Origin: Flavobacterium sp.
GTDB taxonomy: Bacteria; Bacteroidota; Bacteroidia; Flavobacteriales; Flavobacteriaceae
Length of the DNA stretch: 6,174 nucleotides
Assembly (NCBI GenBank): GCA_004296145.1
Contig: SEBM01000253.1
Span: 1-6,174, forward strand
Direction of reading: 5' to 3'
Shown: piece after piece, positions 1 through 4,637 of the stretch
Position numbering within the stretch: position 1 is the stretch's first letter
How the letters are laid out: every line of letters starts with the position of its first letter
Translations under genes and position numbers: made by a program
The notes under the pieces: generated by a model
Seen by the model: the letters and a program-made list of their open reading frames with translations, nothing else
Database searches by the model: none
Told to the model about the DNA's origin: nothing

Positions 1-1
1 A

Positions 2-367
2 ACTATTCCGGAAATAGAAAACCTACTGCAGCATCTTCAGCCCATAGAAAAATATTCTTTTAATGCTTTTGAAAATGAGAATTTTCAAGAAGCTATTAAA
101 GATTCAGGTCGTTCACAATGGCTTGTCTGCGGAATCGAAACGCATATTTGTGTGTACCAGACAGCACTGGGACTTTTATCTCATAATTTTGAAGTTGAAA
201 TTGTTTCTGATTGTGTTTCTTCCCGATCCAAAGATCATATCGCTTTAGCTTTGAACAAATTACAAACTAAAGGTGCCGGTTTGACAAATATTGAAATGTG
301 TCTGTATGAACTCGTAAAAAATTCTAAAAGTGAAAACTTTAAAGAAATTCTAAAATTAATCAAATAA
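2..367 (+). CDS. Isochorismatase-family cysteine hydrolase, C-terminal part (5' end outside the window)
   Basis: The frame is open from the left edge, so the N-terminus is missing and 121 residues remain. Two signatures identify the family. A Lys followed by an aromatic-rich stretch (visible residues 17-23, KYSFNAF) fits the catalytic-lysine region. The GIETHICVYQT block (visible 44-54) contains the nucleophilic Cys at visible residue 50. The catalytic Asp of the usual Asp-Lys-Cys triad would lie in the missing part. The SDCVSSRS stretch (69-76) and the FKEILKLIK ending (113-121) resemble the ISOC1/ISOC2 and YcaC type of hydrolase more than true isochorismatases of siderophore synthesis. The substrate cannot be told from sequence; such proteins are cytosolic and many lack a known substrate. 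The gene ends 7 bases before the alpha/beta-hydrolase, so the two are probably cotranscribed. The family call is firm, the function open. Confidence 0.9.
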   Translation, partial: TIPEIENLLQHLQPIEKYSFNAFENENFQEAIKDSGRSQWLVCGIETHICVYQTALGLLSHNFEVEIVSDCVSSRSKDHIALALNKLQTKGAGLTNIEMCLYELVKNSKSENFKEILKLIK

Positions 368-374
368 AATAATC

Positions 375-1145
375 ATGGTAAAATCAAAAACAATAGTACT
401 GATCCACGGAAATTTTGTAAATGAAAAAACCTGGACAGAATGGAAACAATACTATGAAGAAAAAGGGTATAAAGTATACACGCCCGTGAACCCGGGACAT
501 GAAGGAAACCCAACAGAACTAAGGGCAAATGCACATCCTGATCTGGTAAAAACCGGATTTATTGATATTGTAAGCAATATAAACAGTTTGCTAAATACCT
601 TGCCGGAGAAACCGCTGATTATTGGTCACTCTATGGCGGGAATGGCAACATTAAAATTGGTTGAAATGGATAAGGCTGCCGCAGGTGTAAGTATTGACGG
701 AGCGCCGCCTAAGAATGTTTTTCCTCCTTTTCAGACGCTTAAAACGGTATTGCCTGCGTTTGGATTCTTTTCTTCCAAAAAATATTTTATGGGAAGCCGC
801 GATTGGTACGATTACGCTTTTTTTAACACGCTGCCGGAATCTGAAAAAAGAATTGCTTTTGAAAAATTTGCGGTTCCGGAAAGTTATAAAGTGAGTCGTG
901 AATTGGTTTTAAATTCATTTTCGAATATCGATTTTAAGAAACCCCACGCTCCTATTTTGTTTATTGGCGGCGGCAGCGACAATATTTTTCCGCCGGGTCT
1001 GACACGAACAATTGCCAGCAAATACAAAGATGCCGGTAGCAAAGTCAGCCTGAAAATATTTGAAGGAAAAAGCCATTTTATTTGCGGACAGCCCGGTTGG
1101 CAGGATGTCGCTGATTACATTTTGGATTGGTATGAGAATATCTAA
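375..1145 (+). CDS. Alpha/beta-hydrolase fold protein
   Basis: This complete 256-residue protein is of normal size for a single-domain alpha/beta-hydrolase. It has no signal peptide and is probably cytosolic. The first strand VLIHG (residues 8-12) carries the oxyanion-hole HG. The nucleophile elbow is GHSMAG (84-89), with Ser86. The acid is most likely Asp202 in GGGSDNIF, and the base is His234 in GKSHF, so the triad is complete and correctly spaced. Residues about 115-180 form a probable lid rich in aromatic residues and Lys. The reaction is not determined: esterase, lactonase and C-C hydrolase are all possible. The ATG chosen is the first in frame and lies 8 bases after the isochorismatase-like stop codon; the sequence before it is A-rich without a Shine-Dalgarno, as is usual in Bacteroidota. 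Pairing with the upstream cysteine hydrolase suggests linked roles in breaking down or detoxifying a small molecule, which is inference. Confidence 0.92.
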   Translation: MVKSKTIVLIHGNFVNEKTWTEWKQYYEEKGYKVYTPVNPGHEGNPTELRANAHPDLVKTGFIDIVSNINSLLNTLPEKPLIIGHSMAGMATLKLVEMDKAAAGVSIDGAPPKNVFPPFQTLKTVLPAFGFFSSKKYFMGSRDWYDYAFFNTLPESEKRIAFEKFAVPESYKVSRELVLNSFSNIDFKKPHAPILFIGGGSDNIFPPGLTRTIASKYKDAGSKVSLKIFEGKSHFICGQPGWQDVADYILDWYENI

Positions 1146-1163
1146 AAATGAAAAGAACTTTTT

Positions 1164-1188
1164 AATTATATCTAAATAGTATATAATT
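1164..1188. repeat. AT-only inverted repeat after the alpha/beta-hydrolase gene
   Basis: AATTATAT (1164-1171) and ATATAATT (1181-1188) are exact 8-bp inverted arms around a 9-base spacer, starting 18 bases after the stop codon. All pairs are A-T, so the hairpin would be weak. It may assist the stronger terminator just downstream or be chance in AT-rich DNA. Confidence 0.35.
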
Positions 1189-1207
1189 CTTTATCAGGAA
1201 TAGTAGC

Positions 1208-1243
1208 AAAAAAATCTAAATCACATGGTTTAGATTTTTTTTT
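1208..1243 (+). terminator. Rho-independent terminator of the two-hydrolase operon
   Basis: The 13-base arm at 1208-1220 (seven A, then TCTAAA) is exactly complementary to 1229-1241, leaving an 8-base loop (TCACATGG, 1221-1228). The descending arm runs straight into a T tract ending at 1243. A stem followed by a run of T is the classic intrinsic-terminator layout. The stem is AT-rich, with only one G-C pair. The T tract and position, 63 bases after the alpha/beta-hydrolase stop codon, make termination on the + strand the best reading. The rest of the 1146-1354 gap holds poly-A and poly-T stretches. I could not find a convincing Bacteroidota promoter for the next gene in it. Confidence 0.75.
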
Positions 1244-1354
1244 GTCTTTACATTTTATACTTCTGGTATTTTTTTCAAAAAAAAATTACCTTCACTCCCA
1301 ACCTTTTTATCCAATCTGTGCTCTATTTTATAAAAGAGGATTTTAAAGAACAAC

Positions 1355-2494
1355 ATGATGATAAATTTAAAACTAAAATTCAGACAGCTTCTTATTTCTT
1401 TGCTTTTGCTTAATTGCTTTTATTCAACAGCGCAAAATGCACTGACACGAATTTATCTTAAAGATGCCTGTCAGCAAAAAAAGATCACGAATGCTGTTGT
1501 AAGTTTAGAAGCGTATCAGAAAGACCCAATTATTGCTAAGTTTGATAAAAAACATAAATACTATTATTTTAAAAATATTCCGGATGATTACAATACTATT
1601 TTTGTAAATCATAAAGATTTTGAAGTCGAAGGTTATCCTAAAATTGACAGTTTTCCGCAACGAATTGATTTAATGCTGCATTGCAAAGGAAATATAAGGG
1701 AAATCGATATTCGGGAAAAAACATATCGTATTAACGAAAATGGGATTTCTTCTGATACAGTCAAGATTGACACCTCTTTTACCGGAGTTATAAAGGTGCG
1801 TGATAATTATAAAGTAAGAATCTCATTAAAAAACTCTTATAAACTATCTTACAACGAAGTAAAAAGAAAAATTGACTCCATAGTTGCTCCTTACGGACTG
1901 GAATATATTGATGATTTGGTTCCTAATTTGCTTTTTGTACATGTAGATACACAGTTATTCGACATAAAAGAGAATCAATCTTACAGACCTGATGAGTTAG
2001 ATAAAAATCAGCCTATGATTGCTTTATTAGAAGATCCGCAATCTATTTTTAGCGACAGCTTTATGACTATTGCGAGTGGTGATCCAAGGGTTTTGGAATC
2101 TTTTTATTATCAGCTGTTATATCGAAAAAAAGATAAAAGCGCTTTTCAATCCGACTATGATCTTCTGTTGCAAAATATTTCAGAGAAAAATAAAAACCTG
2201 AAAATCGATTTAATGTCTTATTACAAATTCTTAATTGATGAAAAGTATCCGCTTAAAATCAATTGTAAAAATTTGTCTAAATATGATAACCAAATTATGA
2301 ACTATCAGTTCTTTAGCAAATACGGCAATGATCCAACACGGGTTTTATTAATGGATCCGTATTTTATGTATGAAGATACTTTTTTGGGCAAATACGAATT
2401 GGATATGAGAATTAACGGTGAAGTTCGTTATACGCCTCCGGTATCAGATAAAAAATCAAATTTTAGATATAAACTGGAATTATTAAAACAGTAA
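1355..2494 (+). CDS. Exported protein of unknown function
   Basis: I do not recognise this 379-residue protein. The N-terminus is a clear signal peptide: Lys/Arg-rich residues 1-10, hydrophobic core 11-23 (LLISLLLL is its centre), and a probable signal peptidase I site after STA (about residue 26). Cys21 follows LLLN, a poor lipobox because Asn is unusual at -1, so I favour a soluble secreted or periplasmic protein over a lipoprotein. Residues about 29-110 have alternating beta-strand character (LTRIYLKDACQQ, NAVVSLEAY) and may be a small beta-sandwich like the carboxypeptidase-regulatory domain. Residues about 152-198 look like an alpha/beta unit ending in NLLFVHVD, vaguely like a protease propeptide fold. 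The remainder is rich in Tyr, Lys and Asp. These domain readings are guesses. Two ATG codons are adjacent; I use the first. The gene stands alone and converges on the transpeptidase gene. Confidence 0.85.
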   Translation: MMINLKLKFRQLLISLLLLNCFYSTAQNALTRIYLKDACQQKKITNAVVSLEAYQKDPIIAKFDKKHKYYYFKNIPDDYNTIFVNHKDFEVEGYPKIDSFPQRIDLMLHCKGNIREIDIREKTYRINENGISSDTVKIDTSFTGVIKVRDNYKVRISLKNSYKLSYNEVKRKIDSIVAPYGLEYIDDLVPNLLFVHVDTQLFDIKENQSYRPDELDKNQPMIALLEDPQSIFSDSFMTIASGDPRVLESFYYQLLYRKKDKSAFQSDYDLLLQNISEKNKNLKIDLMSYYKFLIDEKYPLKINCKNLSKYDNQIMNYQFFSKYGNDPTRVLLMDPYFMYEDTFLGKYELDMRINGEVRYTPPVSDKKSNFRYKLELLKQ

Positions 2495-2510
2495 TATAAC
2501 ATAATAAATA

Positions 2511-2522
2511 GTATTTAAATAC
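2511..2522. repeat. 12-bp perfect palindrome between convergent genes
   Basis: GTATTTAAATAC is a perfect 12-bp palindrome filling the last part of the 28-bp gap between the unknown exported-protein gene and the transpeptidase gene, and it directly abuts the transpeptidase stop codon. Having no loop, it is not a typical terminator. Ten of its bases (GTATTTAAAT) recur at 3131-3140, just upstream of the transpeptidase start codon. It could be a protein-binding site or chance. Confidence 0.4.
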
Positions 2523-3122
2523 TTAATAATAAATATTCAAAACAATATTTGATTTTGAACCGTCTATTATTTTTTCCAGTTTTTTAAAGAAAATTTCATT
2601 TACCATTGGACATCCGTGGCTTAATGCAATATAATGATCCTGCTCTTCTTCCGGAACTGCCGAATAAGAATGCAGAACAATTGCTCTTTTTAAGGCGTTA
2701 CTGTTAGATGCTTCCAAACCAAATAATTTATACGATTTTCCGAAGCTGCCTTTGTATGATTTTCCAATCGAATAACTTCCTAATGAGGTACAATTTGAAT
2801 TGGGTTCATTACTAAATTTCAGATCGCCGCGCACTCCGGTTTCGGAGCCGGAACCGTTGGCAACTAATCCTTGCTCTAAAATTGTATTATTGGCGATATC
2901 ATAAACAAAAAATCGGTTTTTGCCTGACTTAATTCTCATATCAATCAAAAAAGCAATTTTAGTATTATAAGTTCCGCCAGAATTAATCAAAGCTTTTACT
3001 TCTGCAACCTGAGTGTTAAACCTCAACGTTTCAGCATCTGAGAGTGTTTCTATTTTCTTGTTTAATGTTGGATGTCCAAAAAAGCCTGCAGTAATAAACA
3101 ATATTAAATTAAAGATTTTCAT
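2523..3122 (-). CDS. YkuD_2-type murein L,D-transpeptidase catalytic-domain protein
   Basis: The 199-residue protein has a hydrophobic N-terminus (residues 4-16), probably a signal peptide or anchor that places it in the periplasm. The catalytic domain covers about residues 55-195. The nucleophile is Cys171 in ALSHGCPMV (166-174), with His169 alongside, and a second conserved His lies in the upstream HSYSAVP block (His151). The stretch from SNEPNS to SLGSYSIG (104-120) is also typical of the YkuD_2 branch, which is common in Bacteroidota. Family members are thought to form 3-3 cross-links in peptidoglycan or attach molecules to it; members with other roles exist. A strong promoter lies about 47-76 bases upstream. 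The start is the first ATG and gives a sensible signal peptide. The gene is monocistronic, divergent from the GNAT gene and convergent with the unknown exported protein. The family call is firm; the exact reaction is inferred. Confidence 0.92.
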   Translation of the reverse strand: MKIFNLILFITAGFFGHPTLNKKIETLSDAETLRFNTQVAEVKALINSGGTYNTKIAFLIDMRIKSGKNRFFVYDIANNTILEQGLVANGSGSETGVRGDLKFSNEPNSNCTSLGSYSIGKSYKGSFGKSYKLFGLEASNSNALKRAIVLHSYSAVPEEEQDHYIALSHGCPMVNEIFFKKLEKIIDGSKSNIVLNIYY

Positions 3123-3168
3123 TTAATGTGGTATTTAAATTTGAATGTTCTTAATAAATTATAACATG

Positions 3169-3198
3169 CAAATTTACCATCAAACGGAGCACACCAAA
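3169..3198 (-). promoter_or_regulatory. Bacteroidota sigma-A promoter for the L,D-transpeptidase gene
   Basis: Read on the minus strand, TTTG (3198-3195) is followed after 18 bases by TAAATTTG (3176-3169). This matches every fixed base of the Bacteroidota consensus, TTTG (or TTG) at about -33 and TAnnTTTG at -7, with a normal spacer. Transcription would start near 3162, giving an untranslated leader of about 40 bases before the ATG at 3122. This is the best promoter in the window. Confidence 0.75.
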
Positions 3199-3273
3199 AG
3201 CCATTAAAAGACTGAAAAACAACATTATAAGACTTATTTAAAAATCACAAAAATCTGTACATCAGGCATTTTT

Positions 3274-3300
3274 CTAAAATAAAAATGAAAATCATTTTAG
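3274..3300. repeat. Nested inverted repeats upstream of the GNAT gene
   Basis: Two dyads share this stretch. The outer arms are CTAAAAT (3274-3280) and ATTTTAG (3294-3300). The inner arms are AAAATGA (3282-3288) and TCATTTT (3292-3298). They overlap in the right half and cannot both form at once. The block ends 1 base before the candidate -7 element (3302-3309), so it lies where the promoter spacer would be. It is a possible operator or an alternating hairpin; AT content makes chance plausible. Confidence 0.4.
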
Positions 3301-3301
3301 C

Positions 3302-3309
3302 TATCTTTA
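3302..3309 (+). promoter_or_regulatory. Candidate -7 element for the GNAT gene
   Basis: TATCTTTA matches the Bacteroidota -7 consensus TAnnTTTG at all fixed bases except the last. I see no TTG at the expected 17-20 bases upstream, so this is weak on its own. A promoter lacking a -33 element may depend on an activator. It lies 64 bases upstream of the GNAT start codon, between two dyads. Confidence 0.35.
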
Positions 3310-3311
3310 CC

Positions 3312-3335
3312 GAAGTATTCAAAATGGAATACTTC
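3312..3335. promoter_or_regulatory. Perfect 9-bp dyad over the presumed GNAT transcription start (possible operator)
   Basis: GAAGTATTC (3312-3320) and GAATACTTC (3327-3335) are exact inverted copies around the 6-base spacer AAAATG. The dyad begins 2 bases after the candidate -7 element, so it would cover the transcription start, where a repressor could block initiation. If transcribed it could instead form a hairpin in the leader; no T tract follows, so a terminator is unlikely. The sequence AAGTATTCAA (3313-3322) recurs in the mpg leader at 4585-4594 on the minus strand, at almost the same place relative to its -7 element. Confidence 0.5.
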
Positions 3336-3373
3336 TTCAAAGCAATACAATAAAACTTTAATAAAAGCTTCAA

Positions 3374-3886
3374 TTGGTTACTATAAAAAAATGCGGGATA
3401 AGTGATCTCGATTTATTACATCAAATTGCCATTCAGTCTTATAACGATACCTATCAGTATTTATGGATCGATGGCGGAACTGCCTACTTAAACCGGTTTT
3501 ACAAGAAAGAGATTTTTGAAAAAGAACTCACGGCACCTGATATATATTATTTTTTAATTTATGAAGATGAAAAAGCGATTGGTTTCTTTAAACTGATTGA
3601 AGTTGCAATTAAACCTTATGAAAAATCAGATTGTCTGGAACTAGACAAATTGTATCTTCTAAAAAATAATACCGGCAAAGGAATCGGAAAAATGGTAATG
3701 AACTTTGTAGTTGACTTTGCCAAAGAAAAACAAAAATCTGTTTTATGGCTTCTGGTCATGGATTGCAGTCCCGCAAAATTTGTTTATGAAAAAGCGGGTT
3801 TTGCATACGTTGACAAAAAAGATCTGAATTTTCCAACCATCAAAGAAGAATACAAGTCAATACTGACTATGGTGCGGAAGATTTAA
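3374..3886 (+). CDS. GNAT-family N-acetyltransferase with TTG start
   Basis: The 170-residue protein has the length and layout of a single GNAT domain, which moves an acetyl group from acetyl-CoA to an amine; the acceptor here is unknown. The N-terminal strand VTIKKCGISDLDLL (2-15) is typical. Motif A spans about 88-109 and contains the CoA pyrophosphate loop TGKGIGK (100-106); Thr replaces the usual Gln or Arg at the start of Q/R-x-x-G-x-G. Motif B includes AKFVYEKAGFAYV (134-146), where the common N-x-x-A has Cys at the Asn position. The start is TTG: an in-frame stop (TAA at 3362-3364) lies four codons upstream, there is no ATG between, and the next in-frame Met is near residue 107 inside motif A. 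No Shine-Dalgarno is visible. The gene is monocistronic and converges on mpg. The family is firm, the substrate open. Confidence 0.88.
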   Translation: MVTIKKCGISDLDLLHQIAIQSYNDTYQYLWIDGGTAYLNRFYKKEIFEKELTAPDIYYFLIYEDEKAIGFFKLIEVAIKPYEKSDCLELDKLYLLKNNTGKGIGKMVMNFVVDFAKEKQKSVLWLLVMDCSPAKFVYEKAGFAYVDKKDLNFPTIKEEYKSILTMVRKI

Positions 3887-3891
3887 AATAT

Positions 3892-3915
3892 CAAAAATCA
3901 ATTGCAAAAATCAAT
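3892..3915. repeat. 11-bp direct repeat downstream of the GNAT gene
   Basis: CAAAAATCAAT occurs at 3892-3902 and again at 3905-3915, a 13-base period, followed by degenerate TCAAT-like units to about 3932. This low-complexity tract starts 5 bases after the GNAT stop codon and leads into the ATCTAAA array. I see no hairpin terminator for either convergent gene in this gap. Confidence 0.6.
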
Positions 3916-3933
3916 ATCAATTTCAATTTTACA

Positions 3934-3968
3934 ATCTAAAATCTAAAATCTAAAATCTAAAATCTAAA
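3934..3968. repeat. Tandem array of five ATCTAAA heptamers
   Basis: Five exact, contiguous copies of the 7-bp unit ATCTAAA occupy 3934-3968. The last copy contains the mpg stop codon (TAG on the minus strand, 3964-3966). The stop is met in the first unit read from the gene side, so gain or loss of outer units would not change the glycosylase. Single copies of the same heptamer also lie at 1140-1146, 1170-1176 and 1214-1220, in and around the terminator of the hydrolase operon. Such an array can vary in copy number through replication slippage. Its role, if any, is unknown. Confidence 0.9.
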
Positions 3969-4569
3969 ATTTATTAGGCTTGCTTACGTATTTGTTTCCT
4001 TTTACGAAAAAGCGCCATGGTAATAATGCATGTTCTTCTGCGTAAGCGATTCCTACGCGCGGTACCTCAGCGATGTTTTCGGGATTGTATTTTATATTGT
4101 GATCTTCTATCCAGATTTCTTCACCGTCCAGGTCTTTTTTGTTTAATGCCATATTAATTCCCAACGCTTTTGCTGCAGAACCGGGACCGGATGAAATTGC
4201 TGCTTTTTCGACAGCCATATTTCTTCTACGCTCAATGATTTCTTTTCCTTCCAAAGGTTCAATTGCTCTTATCAGAATGGCATGAGGTTCGTTTTCGACG
4301 GAAGTCACCACATTAAACATATAATGGATGCCATAACATAAATAAACATACGCAACTCCGCCCCGACTGTACATAATTTCGGTTCGGTTGGTGCGTCGGT
4401 CGCCATATGCGTGAGATGCTTTATCGGCTATGCCAAAATACGCTTCGGTTTCTACGATAATTCCGGCTGTAATTTCTCCGTTTATCTGGGTATAAAGTAC
4501 TTTTCCTAAAAGATCTTTGGCTAAAAAAAGAACATCCGGATTAAGGTAATAAGAAAATGGTAATTTCAA
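3964..4569 (-). CDS. mpg: DNA-3-methyladenine glycosylase, AAG/MPG family, with TTG start
   Basis: This 201-residue protein is the bacterial form of alkyladenine DNA glycosylase, which flips out alkylated or deaminated purines and cuts the N-glycosidic bond to begin base excision repair. Aligned by eye to human AAG, the key residues are present: the catalytic Glu125 equivalent is Glu42 in VETEAY, Tyr127 is Tyr44, His136 is His53 in KASHAYG, the intercalating Tyr159 is Tyr76 in AYVYLCYG, Asn169 is Asn86, and Arg182 is Arg101 in LIRAIEPLEG. The SGPG segment (127-130) is also conserved. The start is TTG: an in-frame TAA lies five codons upstream, there is no ATG between, and the next Met is residue 66, beyond the catalytic Glu. 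The N-terminus from TTG (KLPFSYYLNPDVLFLAKDLLGKVL) matches the family. It probably has its own promoter, 68 bases after the lipoprotein gene. The stop codon lies inside a heptamer array. Confidence 0.95.
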   Translation of the reverse strand: MKLPFSYYLNPDVLFLAKDLLGKVLYTQINGEITAGIIVETEAYFGIADKASHAYGDRRTNRTEIMYSRGGVAYVYLCYGIHYMFNVVTSVENEPHAILIRAIEPLEGKEIIERRRNMAVEKAAISSGPGSAAKALGINMALNKKDLDGEEIWIEDHNIKYNPENIAEVPRVGIAYAEEHALLPWRFFVKGNKYVSKPNKF

Positions 4570-4570
4570 A

Positions 4571-4601
4571 TTGAGTAAGTTTTATTGAATACTTTACTCA
4601 A
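4571..4601. promoter_or_regulatory. Dyad between the -7 element and start codon of mpg (possible operator)
   Basis: TTGAGTAA (4571-4578) and TTACTCAA (4594-4601) are exact 8-bp inverted arms; allowing one bulged base at 4593 extends the pairing by two more. The dyad overlaps the end of the candidate -7 element (4599-4606) and reaches to 1 base short of the TTG start codon. Part of one arm would not be transcribed, so a DNA operator is more likely than an RNA hairpin. Inside it, AAGTATTCAA (4594-4585, minus strand) matches the sequence in the GNAT dyad. Confidence 0.45.
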
Positions 4602-4630
4602 ATTTACAATTTAATTTTTCTTTAAAACAG
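4599..4630 (-). promoter_or_regulatory. Candidate promoter for mpg
   Basis: On the minus strand TAAATTTG (4606-4599) matches the Bacteroidota -7 consensus TAnnTTTG at all fixed bases and is the same octamer as in the transpeptidase promoter. The only -33 candidate is CTG (4630-4628), one mismatch from TTG and 21 bases away, so the -33 part is poor. The leader would be only about 20-25 bases. It lies in the 68-bp gap after the lipoprotein gene, and suggests mpg can be transcribed alone. Confidence 0.5.
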
Positions 4631-4637
4631 TATTCTT

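Noticed and set aside
63..248. 61-codon open frame on the + strand at the left edge
   Set aside because: It overlaps the isochorismatase-like frame, which carries clear family motifs; this frame shows no family features.
152..367. A short gene starting at the internal ATG near 297 or at GTG/ATG-like codons near 152
   Set aside because: The same frame is open to the window edge and includes the catalytic Lys and Cys region, so this is an internal part of a longer gene cut by the window.
694..894. 66-codon + strand open frame inside the alpha/beta-hydrolase gene
   Set aside because: It lies wholly inside a well-supported gene in another frame and has no recognisable features.
1244..1354. Promoter for the unknown exported-protein gene
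   Set aside because: TACTTCTG at 1258-1265 is near the -7 consensus, but the only TTG upstream is 13 bases away, outside the normal spacer range.
1415..1417. Cys21 of the unknown exported protein as a lipoprotein attachment site
   Set aside because: The preceding residues are LLLN; Asn just before Cys is atypical for a lipobox, and a good signal peptidase I site (STA) follows.
3136..3143. TAAATTTG on the + strand as a -7 element for the GNAT gene
   Set aside because: No TTG lies at a suitable distance upstream, and it would give a leader of more than 220 bases.
3934..3968. Heptamer array as a CRISPR or phase-variable switch of mpg
   Set aside because: Units are 7 bp without spacers, so it is not CRISPR. 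The mpg stop codon is in the first unit met, so copy-number change would not alter the reading frame of the protein.
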